A stretch of 64,000 nucleotides of DNA, taken from NCBI RefSeq assembly GCF_014930365.1, contig NZ_JABXWI010000022.1, positions 1 to 64,000 of the forward strand, written 5' to 3'. Each line of letters begins with the position of its first letter. Positions within the stretch are counted from its first letter, which is position 1. A program made the position numbers and the translations under genes. Positions 7,985 to 17,097 of this stretch are shown piece after piece. This DNA comes from Streptomyces caniscabiei (GTDB lineage: Bacteria; Actinomycetota; Actinomycetes; Streptomycetales; Streptomycetaceae). The notes under the pieces are model-generated. The model did not search any database. It was not told the origin of the DNA and worked only from the letters and a program-made list of their open reading frames with translations.

Positions 7985-9547
7985 TCAGAAGGGCATGTCC
8001 TTGCTGATCCTCGCCCATTCTCCCGGCAGGGCCTCCTCCGCCAGCTCGGCCCGCCGTTCCTCCCTGCCGTACAGCAGTCCGTACGTGAAGGCGCTCTCCC
8101 CCGGTGCCGCGTGGGCCTGGTGGGCGAGGTCACGCAGGGCCTCGCGGGCCATCACGCTGTCCTGGTGGTCGCCGAGGAGGCTCTGCAGGGACTTCATGTC
8201 CTTGACCAGGGCCTTGGCCGGCTTGCCCAGCAAGGGGTGTGCAGCCTCGGCCGCGTACCGGGTGCGCTTGGTCTTCTTGCGTGCCTCGTGCATGGCGAGG
8301 TCGCGGTCGGCGCCGGACGGCTGTGACAGGGCCTCCTCGACCAGGGCCGCCACCTTGGCGAAGTCCTTCCGGACCGCCTTGGTGATCACCTTCTCGGGGT
8401 CGCCGTGGGCGCCCTTCAACAGCGGCGGGTCCGCGATCACGGCGTCGAGGGACTCCAGCAGCTCCAGATACCGCGGTCCGTCCAGCGCCTCGATCAGTTC
8501 GCTCCGGGGGCCGGTACCGCCGTCCTTGCCCGACCAGGCGCGCAGCCGCGCGTGGACCGGGCCCGTCACCAGGCTCTCGGGGAGGCCGTCCAGTGCCTCG
8601 GTGAGCCGTTCCGTCAGAACCTCCTGGTCACGGTCGACACCCAGCTCCCCCGCGAGCCACTTCAGCTCCTCGCCGATCGGGTCCGTGACGGTCCGGTCCA
8701 GCACCTTGCCGAACGACTTGAAGGTGCTGCGCAGCCGGCGCGTGGCGACCCGCATGCTGTGGACGGAGTCGAAGACGTCCCGACGGACGGCGGGGTCCAG
8801 CTCGACGATCGCGTCCCGCTGGGCGCGGACATAGGCGAGAACATGATCACCGGGGGTCACGGGCTCACCCGGCACCCCAGCCCCGGCCTTCCGGTCCGTC
8901 TTGCGGTCCTTCTTCCCGCCTTTGTCGCCGCCCCTTTTGCCGCCCTTCTTCGGGGCCGTCTCCTGGAGGGCCCGGGCGAGCTTCGACGGTGACTCCGAGG
9001 GCCGTACGCCCGCCTTGCGCAGCTTCTTCTCGACCTTGTCGAGGAACGCGGGGTCACCCTCGTCGGCGAGTTCGACCTCGATCTCGGACCACTGCGCGGT
9101 CCGGCCGTCCTCGGTGAGCCGCTCGGCGACCACGGCGTCCACGCTGACCTCGGCCAGCAGCGCGCCGTCCGCGTCGAGCAGCTCCCTGACGTCGCGGGTG
9201 GAGAGAAGACGGACCAGCGGCACCAGCTCGGCCGACCGGACCCGGGAGCGCACCAGCCCGGCGAGTTCGTCGGGCAGCGTCTCGGACAGCGGGGCCCGGA
9301 TCTCGTCCCGCACCCCCGAGGAGACGGGGAACTTCAGATGCCAGCCCGCGTCACTGCCGCCAGTGCGGCGGCGCAGGGTGAGGGAGGCGGCGGCGAGCCG
9401 TTCGTCGGCGGTGTCGTAGTAGACGGCGTCCAGCTCGGCCACGCCCTTGTCGATGACGGTCGCGACCCCGGCCACACCGGTGAGGTCCGGCAGGCCGCTC
9501 TCGTCGGACTCGTACTTCCGCTCGATCTCGCGCTTGATGTCCGCCAT
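7985..9547 (-). CDS. CYTH and CHAD domain protein
   Basis: This 520-residue protein opens with the CYTH signature ExExK (E7, E9, K11 in REIERKYE), continuing as a triphosphate-tunnel domain to about residue 200. A Lys/Gly-rich linker (KKGGKRGGDKGGKKDRK) follows. From about residue 230 to the end is a CHAD helical domain with conserved His and Arg (SVHSMRVATRRLRSTFKSF, HEARKKTKRTRYAAE). CYTH domains hydrolyse or bind triphosphates such as tripolyphosphate, and CHAD domains bind polyphosphate, so a role in polyphosphate biology is likely (family knowledge). It is on the same strand as the mre/rodA operon but is separated from it by a strong terminator. Confidence 0.92.
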   Translation of the reverse strand: MADIKREIERKYESDESGLPDLTGVAGVATVIDKGVAELDAVYYDTADERLAAASLTLRRRTGGSDAGWHLKFPVSSGVRDEIRAPLSETLPDELAGLVRSRVRSAELVPLVRLLSTRDVRELLDADGALLAEVSVDAVVAERLTEDGRTAQWSEIEVELADEGDPAFLDKVEKKLRKAGVRPSESPSKLARALQETAPKKGGKRGGDKGGKKDRKTDRKAGAGVPGEPVTPGDHVLAYVRAQRDAIVELDPAVRRDVFDSVHSMRVATRRLRSTFKSFGKVLDRTVTDPIGEELKWLAGELGVDRDQEVLTERLTEALDGLPESLVTGPVHARLRAWSGKDGGTGPRSELIEALDGPRYLELLESLDAVIADPPLLKGAHGDPEKVITKAVRKDFAKVAALVEEALSQPSGADRDLAMHEARKKTKRTRYAAEAAHPLLGKPAKALVKDMKSLQSLLGDHQDSVMAREALRDLAHQAHAAPGESAFTYGLLYGREERRAELAEEALPGEWARISKDMPF

Positions 9548-9576
9548 GAATTGAATCTAGTCGCATATTCGGCAAA

Positions 9577-9620
9577 GGGGCAGACCATCGCGCTCCCGGC
9601 GGGGAGCGGAGTCCTGCCCC
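9577..9620 (-). terminator. Terminator of the mre-mrdA-rodA operon
   Basis: On the minus strand GGGGCAG pairs with CTGCCCC, enclosing an inner GCTCCC/GGGAGC stem, and is followed by CTTTGCC. It lies directly after the rodA stop. Confidence 0.65.
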
Positions 9621-9636
9621 GAGGGGGCGCGGAGCC

Positions 9637-10833
9637 CTACGCCGACATGGGGCGCTGCACTCTGATGGACTGGAGCAACCCCACCGCCACCCACACCGCG
9701 AACATCGACGAGCCGCCGTACGACACGAACGGCAGCGGCAGTCCCGCCACCGGCATGATGCCGAGGGTCATCCCGATGTTCTCGAAGGACTGGAAGGCGA
9801 ACCAGGCGATGATGCCGCCGGCGACGATCGTGCCGTACAGCTCGGTGGTCTCGCGGGCGATCCGGCAGGCGCGCCACAGGACGACGCCGAGGAGCAGGAT
9901 GATCAGCCCGGCGCCCACGAACCCGAGCTCCTCCCCCGCCACCGTGAAGACGAAGTCGGTCTGCTGCTCGGGCACGAACTGTCCCGTGGTCTGCGAGCCC
10001 TTGAAGAGCCCGGTGCCCAGCAGTCCGCCGGAGCCGATGGCGATCCGGGCCTGGTTGGTGTTGTAGCCCACGCCAGCGGGGTCGAGCTCGGGGTTGGCGA
10101 AGGCGGCGAAGCGGTTGATCTGGTACTCGTCGAGCACCCCGAGCTGCCAGACGGCGATCGCGCCCATGGCGCCGGTGCCGATGAGGCCGAGGACCCACCG
10201 GTTGGACGCGCCGGAGGTGAGCAGGACCCCGAGCACGATGACCACCATGACCATGACCGAGCCGAGGTCGGGCATGAGCAGCACGATCAGTATCGGGACG
10301 GCGGCCAGACCGAGGGCCTGGAGGACGGTGCGATGGTCGGGGTGGGGTTTGTCGCCCGCGTCCACCCGGGCCGCCAGCAGCATCGCCATGCCCAGGATGA
10401 TCGTGACCTTCACGAACTCGGAGGGCTGGAGCGAGAAGCCGCCGCCGACGACGATCCAGGCGTGCGCGCCGTTGATGGTCGCGCCCAGCGGGGTGAGCAC
10501 CATCAGGATCAGCAGCACCGAGATGCCGTAGAGGATGGGTACGGCCGTGCGCAGGGTGCGGTGGCCCAGCCAGACCGTGCCGATCATCAGGGCGAAGCCG
10601 ATGCCGGTGTTGAGCAGGTGCCGGAGCAGGAAGTAGTACGGGTCGCCCTGGTTGAGCTCGGTGCGGTTGCGGGTCGCCGAGTAGACGAGGGCCGCGCCGA
10701 TCAGGGAGAGCGCGATGGCCGAGAACAGTATCGGCCAGTCGAGCCGACGGGCGAGCGAGTCACGGGCGAACAGCCGGGTCCAGCCGGTGCGTTCGGGTCC
10801 GTACCCGGAGACGGAGAAGCTGTTGCCGGTCAT
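9637..10833 (-). CDS. rodA: RodA/FtsW/SpoVE (SEDS) family glycosyltransferase, Sfr-type
   Basis: This 398-residue polytopic protein has about ten hydrophobic segments. It carries SEDS hallmarks: PSEFVKVTIILGMAMLLA, PDLGSVMVMVVIVLGVL, and the C-terminal EELGFVGAGLIILLLG and GITLGIMPVAGLPLPFVSYGGSS-type region. SEDS proteins polymerise lipid II glycan and work with a class B PBP. The start codon overlaps the mrdA stop by four bases (ATGA), which implies translational coupling of the pair. In Streptomyces this gene is called sfr and acts with MreBCD and PBP2 in spore-wall synthesis (established knowledge). Confidence 0.95.
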   Translation of the reverse strand: MTGNSFSVSGYGPERTGWTRLFARDSLARRLDWPILFSAIALSLIGAALVYSATRNRTELNQGDPYYFLLRHLLNTGIGFALMIGTVWLGHRTLRTAVPILYGISVLLILMVLTPLGATINGAHAWIVVGGGFSLQPSEFVKVTIILGMAMLLAARVDAGDKPHPDHRTVLQALGLAAVPILIVLLMPDLGSVMVMVVIVLGVLLTSGASNRWVLGLIGTGAMGAIAVWQLGVLDEYQINRFAAFANPELDPAGVGYNTNQARIAIGSGGLLGTGLFKGSQTTGQFVPEQQTDFVFTVAGEELGFVGAGLIILLLGVVLWRACRIARETTELYGTIVAGGIIAWFAFQSFENIGMTLGIMPVAGLPLPFVSYGGSSMFAVWVAVGLLQSIRVQRPMSA

Positions 10834-13217
10834 CCGGACCTCCTCCGTCCCCTGCGGTTGCCGATGCTCGTGACCCTGCCCCTGTCGCAGCCACCGGCAC
10901 CACCGCTGCCGCTGCCGCTGCCACCGCGGCGGCCTCCGCCGCCGCTGTTACGCCGTCGACCGCGGTCGTCGCGGCGGCGTGCGGCGCGGTTGGTGCCGCC
11001 GCCGCGGGTGCCGAGGATCGCCGCCAGGATGTCGAAGGAGACCGGTTGGGCGCCCGGCCCCGCGGCGATCGCCTGGGTGCCGTCCTCGGTGGCCTCGTTC
11101 TTCGGCTTCTTCGGCGGGTAGGACTCCACCTTCGGGGAGTCGATCGAGCCGTCGGACTCGATCTTCGGCAGGCCCTTCTGCGGGGTGGGCAGCAGCGCCT
11201 TCTTCTTGTCGATCTTCCCGTCCTCGGAGACGCCGTAGAGCGCGTTGTAGAGCTTGCGCACGGCGGGTGCCGAGGCGCCGGAGCCCGTACCACCCTGGGA
11301 GATCGTCATCACGATCGCGTAGTCCTTGGTGTACGTGGTGAACCATGAGGTCGTCTGCTTGCCGTAGACCTCGGCGGTACCGGTCTTGGCGTGCATCGGG
11401 ATCTTGTCCTGCGGCCAGCCCTGGAAGCGCCAGGCCGCCGTGCCTCGGGTGGCGACTCCCTCGAGAGCTTCGTCTATCTCGTCGCGGGTCTGCTTCGTCA
11501 TCGGCAGCTTGCCGTGCGACTTGGGCTCGATCTCCCGAACGTTCTTGCCGTCGGGGCTGATGACGGCCTTGCCGACCGTGGGGTCGTAGAGGGTGCCGCC
11601 GTTGGAGATGGCCGCGTAGATGGTGGCCATCTGAATGGGGGTGACGAGGGTGTCGCCCTGGCCGATGGAGTAGTTGACGGAGTCACCGGCGCGCAGGCGG
11701 TTGCCTTCGAGGCAGTTCTCGTAGGCGATCTGCTCGGCGTACGAGCCGCCCTTCTTGCCGTACTTGCACCAGGCGTCCTTGTTGGCCTTCCAGTAGTCCT
11801 GCTTCCACTTGCGGTCGGGGATGCGGCCGGTGACCTCGTTGGGCAGGTCGATGCCGGTCTCGGCGCCGAGACCGAACTGGTGGGCGGTCTTGTAGAACCA
11901 GTCCTTGGCGTTCTTCTTCGGCTTGGTGCCGCCGTCGCGCTTCCACTCCTCGTGGGAGAGGCGGTAGAAGACGGTGTCGCAGGAGACCTCGAGGGCGCGG
12001 CCGAGGCTGATCGCGCCGTGGCTCTGGGACTCGAAGTTCTTGAAGACCTGGCCACCGATCGAGTACGAACTGGAGCATGGGTAGGGGCCGTTGAAGGAGT
12101 AGCCCGCGTTCACCGCGGCGGCCGTCGGGATCACCTTGAAGACCGAGCCGGGGGCCGACTGGCCCTGGATCGCGCGATTCAGCAGCGGGTAGTTGGACTT
12201 CTTGCCGGTGAGCTTGGCGTAGTCCTTGGCGGAGATGCCGCCGACCCAGGCGTTCGGGTCGTAGTCCGGATTGGAGGCCATGGCGACGACGCGGCCGGTC
12301 TTGGCCTCCATCACGACGACGGCGCCGGAGTCGGCCTTGTAGTTGGTGCCCGTGTTGCGGTCGTTCTGCTTGCGGGCTTCCTTCATCGCCTCGTTGAGCT
12401 CGTACTCGGCGATGCGCTGCACGCGGGCGTCGATGCTGGTGACGAGGTTGGCGCCGGGCTGGGCGGGGTCGGCCTCGGCCTCGCCGATGACCCGACCGAG
12501 GTTGTCGACCTCGTACCGGGTGACGCCGGCCTTGCCGCGCAGCTCCTTGTCGTACTGGCGCTCCAGGCCGGAGCGGCCGACCTGGTCGGAGCGCAGATAC
12601 GGCGAGTCGGTGTCCTGGGCCTTGGTGATCTCCTCGTCGGTGACCGGGGAGAGGTAGCCGAGGACCTGCGAGGTCTGGGAGCCGCCGGGGCCGGCGTACC
12701 GGCGGACGGCCTGGGGTTCGGCGGTGATGCCGGGGAAGTCCTCGGAGCGTTCGCGGATCTGCAGGGCCTGCTTGGCGGTTGCCTCGTCGGTGATGGGGAT
12801 CGGCTGGTAGGGCGAGCCGTTCCAGCAGGGCTGGGGGGTCTCGGAGTCGCAGAGCCGGACCTTGTCCATGACGTCCTGCGGCTTCATGTCCAGGACGCCG
12901 GCGAGTTTGGTGAGGACGGCCTTGCCGTCGTCGTCCATCTTCAGCAGGTCGGTGCGGGAGGCGGAGACGACCAGACGGGTCTCGTTGTCCGCGATCGGCA
13001 CTCCGCGGGCGTCCAGGATCGAGCCGCGCACGGCGGGCTGGACGACCTGCTGGACGTGGTTGCCGGAGGCCTCCTTGGCGTAGGCGTCGCCCTCGCGGAT
13101 CTGGAGGTACCAGAGGCGGCCGCCGAGGGTGCCGAGGAGGGAGAAGACGAGGATCTGGATGATGACGAGCCGGATCTGGACCCTTGGGGTCCGCCCGGTC
13201 TCCGGGATGTTGGTCAC
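10830..13217 (-). CDS. mrdA: Penicillin-binding protein 2 (class B transpeptidase)
   Basis: This 795-residue protein has a short cytoplasmic N-terminus and one membrane helix (about 15-38), then the pedestal domain with the RGSILDARG motif (64-72). The transpeptidase motifs are SVFK (S358 nucleophile, K361), SCD (412-414) and KTGT (611-614). It cross-links peptidoglycan outside the membrane as partner of RodA/Sfr and the Mre proteins. The last 70 or so residues are an unusual Gly/Arg-rich low-complexity tail (RRRDDRGRRRNSGGGGRRGG and more). The tail is in frame up to the ATGA overlap with rodA and keeps high third-position GC, so it does not look like a frameshift, although a compositional artefact cannot be ruled out. 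Confidence 0.94.
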   Translation of the reverse strand: MTNIPETGRTPRVQIRLVIIQILVFSLLGTLGGRLWYLQIREGDAYAKEASGNHVQQVVQPAVRGSILDARGVPIADNETRLVVSASRTDLLKMDDDGKAVLTKLAGVLDMKPQDVMDKVRLCDSETPQPCWNGSPYQPIPITDEATAKQALQIRERSEDFPGITAEPQAVRRYAGPGGSQTSQVLGYLSPVTDEEITKAQDTDSPYLRSDQVGRSGLERQYDKELRGKAGVTRYEVDNLGRVIGEAEADPAQPGANLVTSIDARVQRIAEYELNEAMKEARKQNDRNTGTNYKADSGAVVVMEAKTGRVVAMASNPDYDPNAWVGGISAKDYAKLTGKKSNYPLLNRAIQGQSAPGSVFKVIPTAAAVNAGYSFNGPYPCSSSYSIGGQVFKNFESQSHGAISLGRALEVSCDTVFYRLSHEEWKRDGGTKPKKNAKDWFYKTAHQFGLGAETGIDLPNEVTGRIPDRKWKQDYWKANKDAWCKYGKKGGSYAEQIAYENCLEGNRLRAGDSVNYSIGQGDTLVTPIQMATIYAAISNGGTLYDPTVGKAVISPDGKNVREIEPKSHGKLPMTKQTRDEIDEALEGVATRGTAAWRFQGWPQDKIPMHAKTGTAEVYGKQTTSWFTTYTKDYAIVMTISQGGTGSGASAPAVRKLYNALYGVSEDGKIDKKKALLPTPQKGLPKIESDGSIDSPKVESYPPKKPKNEATEDGTQAIAAGPGAQPVSFDILAAILGTRGGGTNRAARRRDDRGRRRNSGGGGRRGGSGSGSGGAGGCDRGRVTSIGNRRGRRRSG

Positions 13218-13346
13218 TGCCTGTCTCCCCCTCTCAGAGTGTGTACGAGTGGTGCGTGTGGTGCTGGTACATGGGGTACACCGCCCGGCGGTGATCGGTT
13301 CCCACTTCCGGTCCCGCGTCCGCCCCGCGTGTCAGGTGCCGTGCCG

Positions 13347-14018
13347 TCACAGCCGCTTGACCCCCTTGATGCGGCCCGCCCTGGCCATCCGTGAGCGCGC
13401 GGCCTTGATGCGCAGGCCGCCGCGCTGGTTGCCGATGCGCAGGCCGGTGCCGGAGGAGAGCCAGCCGGAGGCGACGTCGGACGCCTTGGCGGCGCTGCCC
13501 GTCTCGGCGAGCGGGTCGTTGTCGGCGCGCCGGGCCAGCGCGATGACGCCGGGCACGACGAAGGGCGCGAGCAGCAGGTCGTACAGCGCGGCCGTGAACA
13601 GCAGGCTGGGCAGGCCGACATGGCGGGCCGCGTCGTCGCCGACGAGGGCGCCGACACCGGCGTACAGCAGGGTCGAGCCGAGCGCGGCGACGACGACCAC
13701 GGCCATCGGTCCGGTCGCCGACTTCAGCCGGCCCGTCTCGGGCTTGGCCAGTCCCGCGAGGTAGCCGATGACGCAGAGGACCAGGGCGTACCGTCCGGCC
13801 GCGTGGTCGGCGGGTGGCGCGAGGTCGGAGAGCAGCCCGGCGCCGAAACCGATCAGGGCGCCGCCGACATGGCCGTAGACCAGGGCGAGGCCGAGCACGG
13901 TGAGGAGCACCAGGTCCGGGACGGCGCCCGGCAGATGGAGTCTGGCGAGGACGCTCACCTGGATCACCAGGGCGACGATCACCAGGGTGGTGGAGAGCAG
14001 CATCCGGTTGAAGCGCAT
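13347..14018 (-). CDS. mreD: Rod shape-determining protein MreD
   Basis: This 223-residue protein has about five hydrophobic segments in its first 160 residues (MRFNRMLLSTTLVIVALVIQ onward). Conserved MreD sequence includes LPGAVPDLVLLTVLGLALVYG and GLLSDLAPP. A polar basic C-terminal tail ends KAARSRMARAGRIKGVKRL. It is the membrane component linking MreC to the peptidoglycan elongation or spore-wall complex. It lies 28 bp downstream of mreC; a 129-bp gap without visible features separates it from mrdA. Confidence 0.93.
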   Translation of the reverse strand: MRFNRMLLSTTLVIVALVIQVSVLARLHLPGAVPDLVLLTVLGLALVYGHVGGALIGFGAGLLSDLAPPADHAAGRYALVLCVIGYLAGLAKPETGRLKSATGPMAVVVVAALGSTLLYAGVGALVGDDAARHVGLPSLLFTAALYDLLLAPFVVPGVIALARRADNDPLAETGSAAKASDVASGWLSSGTGLRIGNQRGGLRIKAARSRMARAGRIKGVKRL

Positions 14019-14046
14019 CAGGGGGTCAGCTCCTACTGTCCTACGT

Positions 14047-15024
14047 CTACTGCTCTTGCGGCTGTCCGTCGGCGCCTTCGCCGGGTTCGTCCGCGCCGGG
14101 GGTGACGGTGACCGTCACGGTGGGCGTGGGGGTGGGCTTCGGCTTGGCCGGCAGGACGGTGTCGCGCGGGTCCTTGCGGGGCGGCTGGACGACGACGCCG
14201 ACGATGTCCAACTGAGTGAAGGCCACGAACGGCTTGACGTAGATCGTGCGGGTGAGGTCGCCGCCGGAGGGGTCGACGCGGGCGACGACGCCGACCGGGA
14301 CGCCCGGGACGAACGGCTTGTCGGCCTGGGAGCCGAAGGTGACGAGTCGGTCGCCCTCCTTCACCTTGGCCTTGCCGTTGAGCAGTTCGACGCGCAGCGG
14401 CCGGTCGCCCTGGCCGGAGGCGAAGCCGAGTTCGTCGGTGGCCTCCATACGGGTGCCGACGGTGAAGTCGGGGTCGTTGGCGAGGAGGACGGTCGCGGTG
14501 TTCGGTCCGACGGTGGTGACGCGGCCGACCAGGCCGTTGCCGTTGAGGACGGTCATGTCGCGGGTGATGCCGTCGTTCGTGCCGATGTCGATGGTGACGG
14601 TCCAGGAGAAGCCCTGGGCCGCTCCTATGGCGATGACCTCGGCGCCCTTGATGCCGTACCGGCCGTTCGCGGCGGTCTTCAGCATCTTGTCGAGCTGTTC
14701 GACCCGGCTGCCGTTGCGGTCGTCGCTGCCGAGGGCCGCCTTCAGTTCGGCGTTCTCCTTCTCCAGCGCGGCGAGGCGGTCATGGCGGGAGCCGGAGTCA
14801 CGGACGGCGCTTATGGCGTTGCCGATGGGGTCGACGGCGGTCGACACGCCGTCCTCGATCGGGCCGAAGACGGTGGCGGCTCCACGTCGGGCACCGTCGA
14901 CCGGTGAGTCCTCTCCGCCGCGGATGTCCACCGTGATCAGCGCGAACGCGACGGCGATCAGCAGCACCAGGAGCAGCCGGCTCTCTCGTGTGTCCCTCAC
15001 GTGCGGCGGCCGTGCCTTCCTCAT
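14047..15024 (-). CDS. mreC: Rod shape-determining protein MreC
   Basis: This 325-residue protein has a single N-terminal membrane helix (about 17-33, LLLVLLIAVAFALITV). A coiled coil follows (about 75-105, RHDRLAALEKENAELKAAL), and then the beta-rich MreC core (VLNGNGLVGRVTTVGPNTATVLLANDPDF, VTFGSQADKPFVPGVPVGVV). The C-terminus is Pro/Thr-rich (PKPTPTPTVTVTVTPG) and acidic. The protein sits outside the membrane and scaffolds PBP2. It follows mreB after 150 bp that contain a weak hairpin. Confidence 0.94.
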   Translation of the reverse strand: MRKARPPHVRDTRESRLLLVLLIAVAFALITVDIRGGEDSPVDGARRGAATVFGPIEDGVSTAVDPIGNAISAVRDSGSRHDRLAALEKENAELKAALGSDDRNGSRVEQLDKMLKTAANGRYGIKGAEVIAIGAAQGFSWTVTIDIGTNDGITRDMTVLNGNGLVGRVTTVGPNTATVLLANDPDFTVGTRMEATDELGFASGQGDRPLRVELLNGKAKVKEGDRLVTFGSQADKPFVPGVPVGVVARVDPSGGDLTRTIYVKPFVAFTQLDIVGVVVQPPRKDPRDTVLPAKPKPTPTPTVTVTVTPGADEPGEGADGQPQEQ

Positions 15025-15124
15025 AGGAATTCGACAGGAATTGGGGAATTCGGGTAGCCCCTGGGAATCCCGATACGGGAACGACAGGGGCGCTTTGTGG
15101 GAGCTTATGTCTCTATACCAACGA

Positions 15125-15160
15125 TCCGCCGCACGAGAGGAGAACGTCCCGTACGGCGGA
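15125..15160 (-). terminator. Weak hairpin between mreB and mreC
   Basis: TCCGCCG at 15125-15131 pairs with CGGCGGA at 15154-15160. There is no U-run, so it would be an attenuator and not a strong terminator, giving partial read-through from mreB into mreC. Confidence 0.35.
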
Positions 15161-15174
15161 ATCGAAGGGTTACG

Positions 15175-16206
15175 TCATCTGCGGGGCTGGGCGTCGAGCA
15201 CCTGCTGCAACGCCTCGAACTCCTCGACGCACTTGCCGGAGCCGAGCGCCACGCTGTCCAGCGGGTCCTCGGCGATATGGATCGGCATTCCGGTCTCCCG
15301 GCGCAGCCGTTCGTCGAGACCGCGCAGCAGGGCGCCACCGCCGGTGAGGACGATGCCCCGGTCCATGATGTCGCCGGAGAGTTCCGGGGGGCACTTGTCG
15401 AGGGTCGTCTTGACGGCATCGACGATGGCGTTGACGGGTTCCTCGATCGCCTTCCGCACTTCCCCCGCGGAGATGACGACGGTCTTGGGCAGGCCGGACA
15501 CCAGGTCCCGGCCACGGATTTCGGTGTGCTCGTCAGCGTCGAGGTCGTACGCCGAACCGATCGTGATCTTGATCTGTTCGGCCGTCCGCTCACCCAGGAG
15601 GAGCGAGTACTCCTTCTTGATGTGCTGGATGATCGCATTGTCCAACTCGTCGCCCGCGACGCGGATGGACTGGGCGGTGACGATGCCGCCGAGGGAGATG
15701 ACCGCGACCTCCGTGGTGCCGCCGCCGATGTCCACCACCATGTTGCCCGTGGCCTCGTGGACCGGCAGGCCGGAGCCGATGGCCGCGGCCATGGGCTCCT
15801 CGATGATGTGCACCTGACGCGCGCCTGCCTGGGAGGACGCCTCGATGACGGCGCGACGCTCGACACCGGTGATGCCGGACGGCACGCAGACGACGACCCG
15901 AGGACGGGCGAGATACCGCCGCTTGTGGATCTTCAGGATGAAGTAGCGGAGCATGCGCTCGGTGATCTCGAAGTCGGCGATGACACCGTCCTTCAGCGGA
16001 CGTACGGCAACGATGTTGCCGGGGGTCCGCCCGATCATCTTCTTCGCTTCCGCGCCGACCGCGAGAATGCCACCGGTGTTGGTGTTGATCGCGACGACGG
16101 ACGGCTCGTTCAGTACGATCCCGCGACCCCTGACGTACACCAGCGTGTTGGCGGTCCCGAGGTCGACAGCCATGTCACGGCCGATGAACGACATTGAGTT
16201 CCCCAT
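15175..16206 (-). CDS. mreB: Rod shape-determining protein MreB (actin homologue)
   Basis: The 343-residue form starts at ATG 16206 (MGNSMSFIGRDMAVDLGTAN). A second ATG at 16194 is also possible and has a GGGGAA site just before it. The protein has the actin-fold phosphate loops (DLGTANTLVYVRGRG near the N-terminus, VVDIGGGTTEVAVIS in the middle) and the adenosine motif (IVLTGGGALLRGLD near the end). It polymerises under the membrane and, in Streptomyces, directs spore-wall synthesis with MreC, MreD, PBP2 and Sfr. It is the first gene of the operon. The longer frame reaching 16428 lacks homologous sequence and is rejected. Confidence 0.95.
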   Translation of the reverse strand: MGNSMSFIGRDMAVDLGTANTLVYVRGRGIVLNEPSVVAINTNTGGILAVGAEAKKMIGRTPGNIVAVRPLKDGVIADFEITERMLRYFILKIHKRRYLARPRVVVCVPSGITGVERRAVIEASSQAGARQVHIIEEPMAAAIGSGLPVHEATGNMVVDIGGGTTEVAVISLGGIVTAQSIRVAGDELDNAIIQHIKKEYSLLLGERTAEQIKITIGSAYDLDADEHTEIRGRDLVSGLPKTVVISAGEVRKAIEEPVNAIVDAVKTTLDKCPPELSGDIMDRGIVLTGGGALLRGLDERLRRETGMPIHIAEDPLDSVALGSGKCVEEFEALQQVLDAQPRR

Positions 16207-16564
16207 CAGGATTCGTGTGGCCTTCCCAAGCGGAGCACTGACGGCTTTTGAGGGCTTTTCAGGGCTTTTTCGGGTCGGCGAAGTGGGTGCTGTGACGTGA
16301 AGGCTTACATCGTAGTCTCGCCCGCACGAACACTGCGCGAGGGTCTTCGCCATTGTGGGCATGCGATGCGCCGCCCCGCCTGTGGAGACGGTCCATCGGG
16401 GGTGCGCGTTCCCCCGATCGCCGCGCATATGCCGTTGTACGGCGGTATTTTCGGCGGGTTTGGCTGGTCAGCCGGGGTGTGGGCCGTGTGGGTGAGGGCC
16501 GGGTGTTCCGGAAGTGCCCCGGATGTCGCGGAGGTTGTTCCGGGTGTTCCACGCGTGTTCAGGC
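16207..16564 (-). promoter_or_regulatory. mreB upstream region with three tandem decamers
   Basis: This gap holds no gene. On the minus strand TACGAT (16309-16314) is a possible -10 box for mreB. Between it and the start codon, three consecutive 10-bp units lie at 16241-16250, 16251-16260 and 16261-16270; on the plus strand they read acggcttttg, agggcttttc and agggcttttt. If the -10 guess is right they lie in the mRNA leader; if not, they could be an operator with helical-turn spacing. The rest shows nothing recognisable. Confidence 0.35.
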
Positions 16565-16596
16565 GGCGGGGGCGGGCGGACGCGCCGGCCCCCGCC
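16565..16596 (-). terminator. Hairpin upstream of the ndk stop region
   Basis: GGCGGGGGC (16565-16573) and GCCCCCGCC (16588-16596) form a perfect 9-bp stem 14 bp beyond the ndk stop codon. It is a likely intrinsic terminator of the ndk transcript, without a U-run. Confidence 0.55.
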
Positions 16597-16609
16597 GTCG
16601 CGAACGCTA

Positions 16610-17023
16610 CTACGCGCGCCCGGGGAAGAAGATCTTGACCTCGCGCTCGGCCGACTCCTCGGAGTCCGACGCGTGGATCAGGTTCTCGCGCACGATCACG
16701 CCGTAGTCGCCCCGGATGGAGCCGGGCGCGGCGGCGATCGGGTCGGTCGGACCGGCCAGCGCCCGCACGCCCTCGATGACGCGCTCGCCCTCGACGATCA
16801 GCGCGACGACCGGACCGGAGGCCATGAACGCGACGAGCGGCTCGTAGAACGGCTTGCCCTTGTGCTCGCCGTAGTGCTGCTCCAGCGTGTCCTGGTCCAG
16901 CGTGCGCAGCTCCAGCGCGGTGATCTGCCAGCCGGCCTTCCGCTCGATACGGCTGATGATCTCGCCGGTCAGGCCCCGCCGGACGGCGTCGGGCTTGAGC
17001 AGGACGAGGGTGCGCTGGCTCAC
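16610..17023 (-). CDS. ndk: Nucleoside diphosphate kinase
   Basis: This 137-residue protein starts MSQRTLVLLKPDAVRRGLTG. It transfers the gamma-phosphate from ATP to nucleoside diphosphates through a phosphohistidine. The family motif NLIHASDSEESAEREVKIFF (about residues 111-130) includes the catalytic His. The length is normal for the family. The ribosome-binding site AAGGAG lies just upstream, within gtgactccttttt on the plus strand. Confidence 0.97.
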   Translation of the reverse strand: MSQRTLVLLKPDAVRRGLTGEIISRIERKAGWQITALELRTLDQDTLEQHYGEHKGKPFYEPLVAFMASGPVVALIVEGERVIEGVRALAGPTDPIAAAPGSIRGDYGVIVRENLIHASDSEESAEREVKIFFPGRA

Positions 17024-17097
17024 TGTGGTGACTCCTTTTTCACACGGGTGCGGAGCTCAGAGGCTACAGGGCCGGTCCGGCCGGGTGTTACGCAGCG

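Noticed and set aside
7864..8133. Upstream extension of the TIGR03960 gene
   Set aside because: The added 90 residues are Arg/Pro-rich and unlike the family. ATG 7863 with its own ribosome-binding site is the better start.
11391..13394. 667-codon plus-strand frame opposite mrdA
   Set aside because: It is Gly/Leu/Val-rich shadow sequence; the real gene is the PBP2 on the minus strand.
13214..13657. 147-codon minus-strand frame overlapping mreD
   Set aside because: It lies in a different frame from mreD and consists of Ala/Pro/Arg shadow sequence.
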